Positions 7,193-14,558 of a DNA stretch of 14,912 bases are shown here, piece by piece. Numbering within the stretch: the first letter of the stretch is position 1; each line of letters opens with the position of its first letter. The position numbers and the translations under genes are program-made. Under the pieces are notes generated by a model, which was not told where the DNA came from, ran no database searches, and saw only the letters and a program-made list of their open reading frames with translations. This DNA comes from CAXMNX01 sp964194845 (GTDB lineage: Bacteria > Pseudomonadota > Alphaproteobacteria > Rhodobacterales > Rhodobacteraceae), in assembly GCA_964194845.1 (NCBI GenBank), contig CAXMNX010000001.1, positions 1-14,912 of the forward strand. The letters run 5' to 3'.

Positions 7193-7716
7193 AAGGCTCC
7201 CGCCTCGAACAAGCGGTTCTAACCCAAGACACTGACATGTCAAAAACCGATGATACCCGGCGGGTGATTGAAACCATGGTGGACGGCCTGAACGACCACC
7301 GTATCGACGACATTGGCGAGTTCTTTGCAGAAGGATTTCGCTGGATGGGCAATCAGGGCTGTGGCAACAAAACTGGCCTCAAAGAGTTTCAGGACAATTG
7401 GCAACGCCCGTTTCAGGCTGCGTTTTCTGACAAAACCTGCATCGATGAGGCCCGCCTTTACATGGGTGAATGGGCCGCTGCCTTTGGTCGTCAGGAGGCC
7501 ACCCACTCGGGCGATTTCCTTGGCATCGCGCCAACCGGAAAACGCGTCGAAATCTGTTACATGGATTTTTGGAAGGTTGTTGATGGCAAGATCGTCGACA
7601 ACTGGGTGAACGTTGATTTCGCCCATGTGGCCGCACAGTTGGGCGTCGACCTTTTTAACGGTGAAGGCTGGGAAACATATGACCTGGGCGAGCGCATCGC
7701 TCCCCGGCCGGATTAA
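7189..7716 (+). CDS. SnoaL-like (NTF2-fold) protein, single domain
   Basis: This 175-residue protein holds one SnoaL-like domain (about 22-158). It aligns best with the C-terminal halves of the two-domain paralogues: GIAPTGKRVEICYMDFWKV (112-130), then VDGKIVDNWVNVDFAHVAAQLGVDLF (131-156). It overlaps the previous gene by 4 nt (ATGA), and GGAGAAGG lies just upstream of the 7189 start. A second ATG at 7237 (MSKTDD) lacks a clear ribosome site but would remove 16 poorly conserved residues. Single NTF2 domains usually dimerise, so a homodimer may mimic one two-domain protein. Function is unknown; it is probably an enzyme of the same pathway. Confidence 0.85.
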   Translation: MKGSRLEQAVLTQDTDMSKTDDTRRVIETMVDGLNDHRIDDIGEFFAEGFRWMGNQGCGNKTGLKEFQDNWQRPFQAAFSDKTCIDEARLYMGEWAAAFGRQEATHSGDFLGIAPTGKRVEICYMDFWKVVDGKIVDNWVNVDFAHVAAQLGVDLFNGEGWETYDLGERIAPRPD

Positions 7717-7729
7717 GTAAGGAAAAGCG

Positions 7730-9040
7730 ATGACTATTACATACCTAAAACGTGGCAAACCCGAAGCAGATCGCGCCGAAGACGACGCCAAAACCGCCGC
7801 AGTTGTGGCTGCGACGCTCAAGGATATCGAGACACGCGGAGATGCCGCAGTGCGCGAGTTGGCGAACAAATTCGATGGATATGACCGGGAAAGCTATCGC
7901 CTGACCCAGGAAGAAATCGACGCGCTTATCGCAAATGTTAGGCCGCGCGATTTGGAGGACATCAAATTCGCGCAAGAACAGGTAGTCAATTTCGCCCAAG
8001 CGCAACGCGACAGCATGCTGGACATCGAGGTCGAGACCATGCCGGGCGTGATCCTCGGTCACAAGAACATCCCCGTGCAATCTGTTGGTTGTTATGTGCC
8101 CGGCGGCAAATTCCCGATGGTAGCGTCTGCACATATGTCAGTCGCCACCGCCAAAGTGGCTGGTGTGCCACGCATCATCGCCTGCACCCCACCCTTCAAC
8201 GGCGAACCGAACCCAGCGGTAATCGCAGCCATACATTTGGGTGGTGCGCATGAAATTTATGTGCTCGGAGGTATTCAGGCGGTCGGTGCCATGGCGATCG
8301 GAACCGAGACTATCGACCCGGTGCATCTTCTGGTGGGACCCGGCAACGCCTTTGTGGCTGAGGCCAAGCGCCAGCTTTTTGGCCGGGTCGGAATCGACCT
8401 ATTCGCCGGCCCGACCGAAACCATGGTGATCGCGGATGAGACCGTGGATGCCGAGATGTGCGCCACCGATCTACTTGGTCAGGCCGAACACGGCTACAAT
8501 TCGCCTGCCATTCTGGTGACCAACTCTCGCAAACTTGCGGAGGAAACGCTTTCCGAAATTGGCCGTATTCTCGAGATCCTGCCCACGGCCCGCACTGCTC
8601 GCGCAAGCTGGGACGAATATGGCGAAGTCATCGTCTGTGATACCTATGATGAGATGCTGGGGGTTGCCGATGACATCGCGTCCGAGCATGTGCAAGTGAT
8701 GACCGACCGCGACGATTGGTTTCTGGAAAACATGACCTGTTATGGCGCCCTGTTCCTTGGGCAGCGCACCAATGTGGCCTATGGCGACAAGGTGATCGGC
8801 ACCAACCACACGCTGCCCACGAAAAAGGCAGGGCGTTATACAGGCGGGCTTTGGGTCGGCAAATATCTGAAAACACACAGCTATCAAAAGGTCACGACCG
8901 ATGAAGCGGCCGCCAAGATCGGCGCTTACGGTTCGCGTTTGTGCCTGCTCGAAGGTTTTGTCGGACACGCGGAGCAATGCAATTTACGCGTTCGCCGCTT
9001 TGGCCGCCAAAACGTTCCCTACGGTGAGGCCGCCGAGTGA
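7730..9040 (+). CDS. HisD/HpsN-family NAD-dependent dehydrogenase (histidinol or sulfopropanediol dehydrogenase-like)
   Basis: This 436-residue enzyme is a full-length member of the histidinol dehydrogenase superfamily, whose members oxidise a primary alcohol through the aldehyde to the acid with two NAD+. By comparison with HisD the key residues are present: zinc ligands Q251 and H254 in GQAEHG, D353 in YGDKVIGTNH and H413 in GFVGHAEQ, and the catalytic E319-H320 pair in ASEHVQV. Also visible are SVGCYVPGGKFPM (118-130), GPGNAFVAEAKR (203-214) and DLFAGPTET (223-231). The sequence resembles 2,3-dihydroxypropane-1-sulfonate 3-dehydrogenase (HpsN) more than biosynthetic HisD. No histidine-synthesis genes and no sulfolactate lyase lie nearby, so the substrate is probably a different alcohol of the imported compound (inference). 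It starts 13 nt after the previous gene with AAGGAAAA upstream. Confidence 0.88.
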   Translation: MTITYLKRGKPEADRAEDDAKTAAVVAATLKDIETRGDAAVRELANKFDGYDRESYRLTQEEIDALIANVRPRDLEDIKFAQEQVVNFAQAQRDSMLDIEVETMPGVILGHKNIPVQSVGCYVPGGKFPMVASAHMSVATAKVAGVPRIIACTPPFNGEPNPAVIAAIHLGGAHEIYVLGGIQAVGAMAIGTETIDPVHLLVGPGNAFVAEAKRQLFGRVGIDLFAGPTETMVIADETVDAEMCATDLLGQAEHGYNSPAILVTNSRKLAEETLSEIGRILEILPTARTARASWDEYGEVIVCDTYDEMLGVADDIASEHVQVMTDRDDWFLENMTCYGALFLGQRTNVAYGDKVIGTNHTLPTKKAGRYTGGLWVGKYLKTHSYQKVTTDEAAAKIGAYGSRLCLLEGFVGHAEQCNLRVRRFGRQNVPYGEAAE

Positions 9041-10083
9041 CAAATCACGCCGCTCGTCTCAATTCCCTGATCGCGCCTTTGCGCGCGACCATGGTGGATT
9101 TTGACGAAAGCACGGTGCGCCGCGCCCTAACAGCGCTGTTTTCCCCGGACGCACGGGTTCGGCTATTCCACCCCATAGGTGAAACATCAGGTGCTGCCCT
9201 ATGTGACCGCGCTTATGCCCCGCTTTTTGAGGCTATGCCCGATCTCGAACGTCGCGATCTGATCATCGTTGCTGGTGATGATGAGGCGCATGAGCATTGG
9301 GTCGGCTGCATGGGGCACTACGTCGGAAGCTTCGTGGCCCCTTTCCTAGATATCCCGCCAACCGGCCATCTGGCCCATATGCGTTTTCACGAGTTTTTTC
9401 GTTTTTCGGGTGACAAAGTGGTCGAGATGCAAGCGATCTGGGACCTCCCCGAGCTGATGATGCAGGCCGGCGCCTGGCCTATGGCGCCTAGCCTTGGGCG
9501 TGAGTTCTGCGTGCCTGCCCCTATGACGCAGGACGGGCTCTCAGCACATGATGCAGGCGCCAGTCAGCGTAGCCTTGACCTTGTGATTGATATGCTCACG
9601 CATCTGTCGCAGCACCCCGCTGAAGGCGGGCCCGAAATTATGCAGGCTGATCGTTTTTGGCATCCGCGCATGAACTGGTACGGGCCCGCGGGCATCGGCA
9701 CTGCACGCGGCATCGCGGGCTTTCGCAACTGGCATCAGATCCCGTTTCTTAATGCTTTGCCGGACCGCAAGGGTGGGATCAGCGGCAAATTGAAATCTCA
9801 TTATTTTGCGGATGGAGACTACGTCGCCGTCACCGGTTGGCCAAATATGCAGATGAATGTCACCGGCGACGGCTGGTTGGGCATTGCCCCTTCCGGGCAA
9901 GATATTACCATGCGTAGTCTTGATTTCTGGCGTGTCGAAGGCGCGCGCATCCGCGAAAACTGGGTTCTGGTAGATCTGCTTGATGTCTATAGCCAGCTTG
10001 GCGTAGATGTGTTGGCCCGGTTGCGCGAGTTTAACAAAGCCCGGATCCCAGGCCGCATTCCGTTTCTCGTAGGAACCGCGTGA
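9037..10083 (+). CDS. SnoaL-like (NTF2-fold) protein with two domains
   Basis: This 348-residue protein has two SnoaL-like domains. The N-terminal domain (about 20-150) shows GCMGHYVGSFVAPFLDIPPTG (90-110), then HMRFHEFFRF. The linker is VPAPMTQDG (159-167). The C-terminal domain (about 180-330) has NWYGPAGIG (213-221), GWLGIAPSGQDITMRSLDFW (279-298) and IRENWVLVDLLDVYSQLGVDVLAR (305-328). This is the closest by eye to the leftward paralogue, sharing the LLD/LLHF-VDVLAR/VDILAR ending. The start is a GTG in a 4-nt GTGA overlap with the dehydrogenase stop. An internal ATG at 9091 would cut into the first helix and is less likely. The tight coupling to the dehydrogenase suggests consecutive steps or a balanced ratio. 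The reaction is unknown. Confidence 0.86.
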   Translation: MTNHAARLNSLIAPLRATMVDFDESTVRRALTALFSPDARVRLFHPIGETSGAALCDRAYAPLFEAMPDLERRDLIIVAGDDEAHEHWVGCMGHYVGSFVAPFLDIPPTGHLAHMRFHEFFRFSGDKVVEMQAIWDLPELMMQAGAWPMAPSLGREFCVPAPMTQDGLSAHDAGASQRSLDLVIDMLTHLSQHPAEGGPEIMQADRFWHPRMNWYGPAGIGTARGIAGFRNWHQIPFLNALPDRKGGISGKLKSHYFADGDYVAVTGWPNMQMNVTGDGWLGIAPSGQDITMRSLDFWRVEGARIRENWVLVDLLDVYSQLGVDVLARLREFNKARIPGRIPFLVGTA

Positions 10084-10847
10084 TGACGCTGCCCAAAACG
10101 CCTTCGTTTAGATTGGATGGCAAACGTGCGCTTGTGGCGGGTGCAAGTTCCGGCATCGGTCTGGCCTGCGCGGCAGCTTTGGGCGAAGCCGGGGCCGAAG
10201 TCACGCTGGCGGCCCGCCGGGTCGATTTGCTGGACTCGTTGGTGGACAAGATGCAATCGGCTGGCATGTCCGCCCGAACGTTACCGCTTGACGTAACAGA
10301 CGTGGCCGGCACGCAGTCGGCTATAGCTGGCAACGGACCCTTTGATATCCTTGTGAATTCCGCAGGACTGGCACGCCATAGTCCGGCCGATCAAACCAAC
10401 GAAGGAGATTTCGACGCGGTTTCGGACCTGAATGTCAAAGGCGCCTATTTCCTGACGCAGGCCGTCGCCAAGGGGCTGTTGGCCGCAGGAAAGCCCGGCA
10501 GCCTCATCAACGTATCGTCCCAAATGGCTCATGTGGGTGGGGAGGATCGTGCGGTTTATTGTGCCACAAAACATGCCGTTGAAGGGTTCACAAAATCCAT
10601 GGCGATCGAATGGGGCAAGGCGGGGATCCGGATAAACACGATCTGTCCGACCTTTATTCTGACCGACCTGACCCGATCCACTTTCGAGCAGCCGGACAAA
10701 CGCGCTTGGATTGAAGAAAAAATTAAGCTTGGCCGTGTGGGAGAGGTTGAGGATATCATGGGGGCGGTTGTCTATCTGGCCTCGGGCGCTTCGTCATTGG
10801 TGACCGGAACTGCCCTAAAAATTGACGGGGGGTGGACAGCAGAATGA
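10083..10847 (+). CDS. Short-chain dehydrogenase/reductase (SDR)
   Basis: This 254-residue classical SDR catalyses NAD(P)-dependent alcohol/ketone interconversion. The cofactor loop is AGASSGIG (19-26), then NSAG (92-95), N117 in LNVKG, the catalytic serine in NVSSQM (145-146) and YCATK (Y159, K163). It ends with VTGTALKIDGGW. Arginines directly after the second strand (AARR, 44-47) suggest NADP(H) use, though this is only a tendency. I take the ATG at 10083, which overlaps the previous TGA by one base (TGATG); a GTG one codon earlier is possible. In this operon a secondary alcohol or keto intermediate of the imported compound is the likely substrate (inference). Confidence 0.93.
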   Translation: MTLPKTPSFRLDGKRALVAGASSGIGLACAAALGEAGAEVTLAARRVDLLDSLVDKMQSAGMSARTLPLDVTDVAGTQSAIAGNGPFDILVNSAGLARHSPADQTNEGDFDAVSDLNVKGAYFLTQAVAKGLLAAGKPGSLINVSSQMAHVGGEDRAVYCATKHAVEGFTKSMAIEWGKAGIRINTICPTFILTDLTRSTFEQPDKRAWIEEKIKLGRVGEVEDIMGAVVYLASGASSLVTGTALKIDGGWTAE

Positions 10848-11863
10848 GCAAAAACCGTATCACTGCGGCGCACGTGGCTGAACGTGCGGGTGTCAGCCAA
10901 TCTGCAGTGTCACGCACCTTCACACCGGGCGCCTCGGCATCCAAAAAGACCGCCGAGAAAGTGCGAAGGGCCGCGTCGGAACTGGGTTATCGCCCCAATG
11001 TTTTGGCGCGCGCGATGGTGTCGGGCAAAAGTCGAATTATTGGTCTGGTGGTCGCCTATCTGGAAAACCAGTTCTACCCGGAAGCGCTTGAGAAACTGTC
11101 AAACGAGTTGCAGCGGCGCGGCTATCATGTGCTGATCTTCATGGCCGAACAGACTGCTGAAAACATTGACGCAGTCGTCGAGGAAATCCTTGATTACCAA
11201 GTCGATGGCATTATCGCCGCGTCGGTCTCGCTCTCGTCGGAATTGTCTGAGCGTTGCATCGATGTGGGTGTGCCGATTGTTCTCTTTAACCGCTCGCAGG
11301 ACGATCCGAATATGTCCGCCGTGACTTCGGACAATTATGCCGGCGGGCGCAAAATCGCCATGTTCTTGTTGGCTGCAGGTCACATGAAAATCGGGCACAT
11401 CGCTGGGTGGGCGGGCGCTTCGACTCAACGTGACCGCGAGGCGGGATTCATCTCGGCGTTGACCGAAGCTGGCGTCACTCTGCATTCGCGTGGCGAAGGC
11501 GAATTCACTATGGAGAAAGCCGCACAGGCAACTCGCGCGATGTTTGCCACGGACCCACCCGAAGCTGTCTTTGTCGCCAACGATCATATGGCCTTGGCGG
11601 TCATGGATACGTTGCGGTTCGAACTGGGATTAAAGGTGCCCGAAGACGTTTCGGTTGTCGGTTTTGATGACGTGCCAGCCGCCGGATGGCCCTCCTATGA
11701 TCTGACGACCGTGAGGCAACCCGCTAACCGGATGGTTGCGAACACGGTCGAGATTCTTCTCGACCAGATCGAAAACAACAGCAGCGAAACACGCCGCATC
11801 GCCATAGACGGGCCGCTTGTACTGCGCGGATCCGCGAGGATTCCGGAAAGGTGGAGTAAATGA
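10844..11863 (+). CDS. LacI-family transcriptional repressor
   Basis: This 339-residue regulator has an N-terminal LacI helix-turn-helix: ITAAHVAERAGVSQSAVSRT at about 6-25, SKKTAEKVRRAASELGYRPN to about 52, and the hinge helix NVLARAMVSG. A periplasmic-binding-protein-like effector domain follows (about 64-335), with IIGLVV, FNRSQDDPN, GHIAGW, VFVANDHMALAVMD and VVGFDDVPAAGWPSYDLTTVRQP. The start overlaps the SDR stop (ATGA); an upstream in-frame ATG at 10832 lies inside that gene. Because it belongs to the operon preceded by two LacI-type operators, it most likely represses both divergent arms and its own synthesis, and is released by a pathway intermediate or the substrate. A LacI gene inside the operon it controls gives negative feedback. 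Confidence 0.95.
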   Translation: MSKNRITAAHVAERAGVSQSAVSRTFTPGASASKKTAEKVRRAASELGYRPNVLARAMVSGKSRIIGLVVAYLENQFYPEALEKLSNELQRRGYHVLIFMAEQTAENIDAVVEEILDYQVDGIIAASVSLSSELSERCIDVGVPIVLFNRSQDDPNMSAVTSDNYAGGRKIAMFLLAAGHMKIGHIAGWAGASTQRDREAGFISALTEAGVTLHSRGEGEFTMEKAAQATRAMFATDPPEAVFVANDHMALAVMDTLRFELGLKVPEDVSVVGFDDVPAAGWPSYDLTTVRQPANRMVANTVEILLDQIENNSSETRRIAIDGPLVLRGSARIPERWSK

Positions 11864-12834
11864 AGGGTTTTTCGAACCGGTGGAAGGATTTCCCCGATTA
11901 CATTCTGGGGATTACCGAGGAGATATGGGAAGCGCGCGGGATCGAGACGCTCAATCACTATTACACGCCGGACATTCCGATGCGGTTTCCCGAAGGGCTA
12001 TCCATCGGCAATCAGCGTACCATCAACGGCACGCTGGCCACCCTGGCCGAATTCCCGGACCGCGAACTGACCGGCGAAGACGTGATCTGGTCGGGCAACG
12101 AGGACGAAGGATACCTCTCGTCGCACCGGCTCTTGACCATGGGTACCCATACTGGCGGCGGCTATTTCGGCCCGCCCACGGGCAAGCGGTTTATGATACG
12201 GGCGATTGCGGATTGCGCGGCGATCAATGCCCAGATCAACGACGAATGGCTGATCCGCGACACCGCTGGCATCGTGAAGCAGCTGGGCATGGAGCCCCGA
12301 CAATTTGCCCGCGATCTGATCCAGCGCGAGGGCGGGCCGGAGGAATGCGTGAAACCATTCTCGCCTGCGGTCGATGTCGAGGGCCCATATACGGGCCGCG
12401 GCAACGACAACGAATGGGGCGCGTGTTTGGCGGACATCCTCAACCGAATGATGGACAAGGATTTTTCTGTCGTGCGCATAAAATACGATCGCGCCGTTCA
12501 AACCGAACATCCGGCCGCGACCACCGTTCATTCCTGGGCCGATACCGAGGCGCTGTGGATGGGCCTGCGTGCGTCATTCCCGAATGCGCAGTTTTCGATT
12601 GATCATCAGATCGGTCGAGAGGACCCCATGCTCTCACCGCGCGCCGCGATCCGCTGGAGCTTGCATGGCAAGCATGACGGCTGGGGTGTGTTCGGCCAGC
12701 CAACGGGTGCGGACGTGTATGTGATGGGCTTTACCCATGCCGAATTCGGCCCCTACGGGCTTCGGCGCGAATGGACGTTGTTTGATCCCGTTTCGATCTG
12801 GAAGCAGATCCTGATACATACGGGGAATTGCTAA
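11860..12834 (+). CDS. SnoaL-like (NTF2-fold) protein with two domains, divergent member
   Basis: This 324-residue protein again has two SnoaL-like halves but is clearly more distant from the other four. The first half (about 12-145) has HTGGGYFGPPTGKRFMIRAIAD (97-118), then NDEWLIRDTAGIVKQLGM. The second half (about 185-322) has SWADTEALWMGLRASFPN, GWGVFGQPTGADVYVMGFTHAEF (274-296) and REWTLFDPVSIWKQI. The PTG turn ahead of the last strands is kept, but the WxGPxGIG motif of the others is absent. The ATG overlaps the repressor stop (ATGA), so it is translated with the regulator and is the last gene before a 150-bp gap. The divergence suggests a different substrate or step. The possible activities are the same as for the other paralogues and equally unproven. 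Confidence 0.83.
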   Translation: MKGFSNRWKDFPDYILGITEEIWEARGIETLNHYYTPDIPMRFPEGLSIGNQRTINGTLATLAEFPDRELTGEDVIWSGNEDEGYLSSHRLLTMGTHTGGGYFGPPTGKRFMIRAIADCAAINAQINDEWLIRDTAGIVKQLGMEPRQFARDLIQREGGPEECVKPFSPAVDVEGPYTGRGNDNEWGACLADILNRMMDKDFSVVRIKYDRAVQTEHPAATTVHSWADTEALWMGLRASFPNAQFSIDHQIGREDPMLSPRAAIRWSLHGKHDGWGVFGQPTGADVYVMGFTHAEFGPYGLRREWTLFDPVSIWKQILIHTGNC

Positions 12835-12893
12835 TTGGATACCCATCCGAAAATTCTCGACGCGAGTCAGGCCACGCGGAGGTTTCACGCCTA

Positions 12894-12915
12894 TCGCGCG
12901 TCATTGCGCGCGCGA
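12894..12915. repeat. GC-rich inverted repeat in the 12835-12984 gap
   Basis: TCGCGCG (12894-12900) and CGCGCGA (12909-12915) form a 7-bp stem with an 8-nt loop. It lies 60 nt after the last gene of the long operon. There is no T-run, so it could be a rho-dependent pause or mRNA 3' end structure, or a chance product of the alternating CG run. Confidence 0.3.
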
Positions 12916-12941
12916 CGTCTGAACGACCACCCGCCCGGAGG

Positions 12942-12966
12942 TTGGGTTTAAACCAGACAAACCCAA
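12942..12966. promoter_or_regulatory. Inverted repeat just upstream of the cupin gene, possible operator
   Basis: TTGGGTTT (12942-12949) is repeated inverted as AAACCCAA (12959-12966), with 9 nt between. Inside it lies the perfect palindrome GGTTTAAACC (12945-12954). It ends 3 nt before the AAAGGAG ribosome site (12970-12976) of the cupin gene. Its sequence differs from the O1/O2 operators. It could be the target of another regulator or a leader-RNA hairpin. I see no clear promoter in the rest of this gap. Confidence 0.4.
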
Positions 12967-12984
12967 ACCAAAGGAGACAAATCA

Positions 12985-13947
12985 ATGAGCAATACCCAAT
13001 ACCACATCGTTCGATATGGCGAACTTCGCCCTTGCAAAACTGCCTTTATCGACGCCCATACGCCGGGGTCCGATCAGAAGGAAAACTTCACAATCATCGG
13101 TGGCGGCGTCAGCGAAAGTGCGGACCAGCACGTCCACATTGCCGAGCCCATTGGGTTCAACATCGGGGCGGCGGGGCAACCACCGAAATGCCGAAACTCT
13201 TTGCATTCGCACCGCACCGCCGAAGTTTTCTTCGTCCTCAAAGGGCGCTGGCGGTTTTTCTGGGGCCGCTGGGGTAATGCCGGTGAAGTCACGCTGGAAG
13301 AAGGCGATATTATTAACATCCCCACCGGCATTTTCAGGGGCTTTGAAAACATCGGCACGGATTACGGGATGATCATGGCGATCCTTGGCGGCGATGATGC
13401 AGGCGGCGGCGTGATCTGGGCACCGCAGGTTGTCAAAGACGCGGCAGACCACGGGCTCGTTTTGTCCGAAAAGGGCAAGCTTTATGACACGAAGAAAGGG
13501 CAATCGCTGCCCGAGGGCGTCAACCTGATGCCGGTTTTGACCGACCAGGAGCTTGAAGCATTTCCCGAACCAACGACGCTGGATGTCGTCCCGAACCACG
13601 TCGCGCGCTATCTGGACCTTATGGCATTGGCCGACAGGCAGCCCGCGAAAGTGATTGGCCCTGACGCCATGCTTAAAGACAAGCCCGGCTTCGAGGTTCA
13701 ATTCCTGACCCGGGGGTCGATCGAAGATGCAGCCTACAGCACCGATACCAACGAGGTCTTGATGCCGGTTCGGGGCCATTGGCACGCTGACGTCGACGGC
13801 GAGGCAAACATTTTGGCGCCGGGTGACACCTGCCTGGTGAAGCCGGGTTCAAATATCCGACTCGCACCGTCGATGACGGGCGAGGCCAGCCTTTACCGCG
13901 TCCGCTCCACCGACGATCCGGCGGGCGCGACCTGGTCCGGGGAATGA
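12985..13947 (+). CDS. Bicupin-like protein of unknown function
   Basis: This 320-residue protein appears to have two cupin barrels. The first (about 60-135) has the metal motif SLHSHRTAEVFFVLKG, giving ligands H74, H76 and E80. In the second motif, GDIINIPTGIFRGFEN (107-122), the usual fourth ligand His is replaced by R118. The second barrel (about 230-305) shows NEVLMPVRGHWHADV and APGDTCLVKPGSNIRLAPS but no HxH pair, so it is probably structural. Such proteins may be dioxygenases, isomerases or non-enzymatic binders; function is unknown here. The ATG at 12985 has AAAGGAG 8 nt upstream. The gene starts a second coupled set, overlapping the methyltransferase by 4 nt, and may be controlled by the inverted repeat in front of it. 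Confidence 0.85.
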   Translation: MSNTQYHIVRYGELRPCKTAFIDAHTPGSDQKENFTIIGGGVSESADQHVHIAEPIGFNIGAAGQPPKCRNSLHSHRTAEVFFVLKGRWRFFWGRWGNAGEVTLEEGDIINIPTGIFRGFENIGTDYGMIMAILGGDDAGGGVIWAPQVVKDAADHGLVLSEKGKLYDTKKGQSLPEGVNLMPVLTDQELEAFPEPTTLDVVPNHVARYLDLMALADRQPAKVIGPDAMLKDKPGFEVQFLTRGSIEDAAYSTDTNEVLMPVRGHWHADVDGEANILAPGDTCLVKPGSNIRLAPSMTGEASLYRVRSTDDPAGATWSGE

Positions 13948-14558
13948 AAGCTGCCGGTTCCGACACAACCCGCGACGTCTATGAAAAAAACGCGGAAGAT
14001 TACGACCGAAACCGCGCCCGTGCGTTTTTCGAGGCGCGCTGGCTTTCGCGATTTGCAGACACGATCCCGCAAGGTGCCCGGGTATTGGATCTTGGCTGCG
14101 GTGCCGGTGAACCCATTGCGGCATGGCTGATCGGCGAAGGCTTCCAGATAACCGGCGTCGATTTTTCGCAAGCGATGCTGGAAATTGCTGAAAAGCGCTG
14201 GCCTAAGGGAGACTGGCGTCATGGCGACATGCGCACGCTTGATCTGGGGGACTGCTTTCAGGCGATCATCGCCTGGAACAGCTTCTTTCACCTGACCAAG
14301 GATGAACAGCGCGCCTGCCTTCCCCGCCTTGCGCGCCACCTTGAACCGGGTGGGGTTATGATGGTTACGGTCGGGCCAAAAGACGGGGTCGCGACCGGCA
14401 CGGTTGAAGGCGATACCGTCTATCATGCCAGCCTTTCCGCCGCCGAATACGCCGCCCGGTTGGAGGACTGCGGCTTGCGCCTGACGGCCTATATGGCCGA
14501 GGATGCCTGGTGCGATTATCACAGCGTTCTGTTGGCGCGAAAGGATGCAGGCGCATGA
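13944..14558 (+). CDS. Class I SAM-dependent methyltransferase
   Basis: This 204-residue Rossmann-fold methyltransferase has motif I VLDLGCGAGEP (47-57), the acidic loop residue D73 in TGVDFS, motif III-like GDMRTLDL (94-101) and a post-motif segment LEPGGVMMVTVG. These fit small-molecule methyltransferases of the Methyltransf_25/11 type. The opening DVYEKNAEDYDRNRAR is the usual N-terminal helix of that group. The start overlaps the cupin stop (ATGA). The acceptor is not identifiable. The chain is somewhat short for the family but complete. Confidence 0.9.
   Translation: MKAAGSDTTRDVYEKNAEDYDRNRARAFFEARWLSRFADTIPQGARVLDLGCGAGEPIAAWLIGEGFQITGVDFSQAMLEIAEKRWPKGDWRHGDMRTLDLGDCFQAIIAWNSFFHLTKDEQRACLPRLARHLEPGGVMMVTVGPKDGVATGTVEGDTVYHASLSAAEYAARLEDCGLRLTAYMAEDAWCDYHSVLLARKDAGA

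Noticed and set aside
7730..9040. Assignment as biosynthetic histidinol dehydrogenase
   Set aside because: No other his genes are present, and the operon is catabolic with a LacI regulator and an importer. The sequence looks closer to the HpsN branch.
7730..10847. Sulfopropanediol (DHPS) degradation cluster
   Set aside because: There is no sulfolactate sulfo-lyase (SuyAB), TRAP-type HpsKLM or HpsO/P-like pair in the window. The importer is of sugar ABC type.
11860..12834. Polyketide antibiotic biosynthesis, because SnoaL is a polyketide cyclase
   Set aside because: No ketosynthase, acyl carrier protein or other polyketide genes are present. The SnoaL label marks only the fold.
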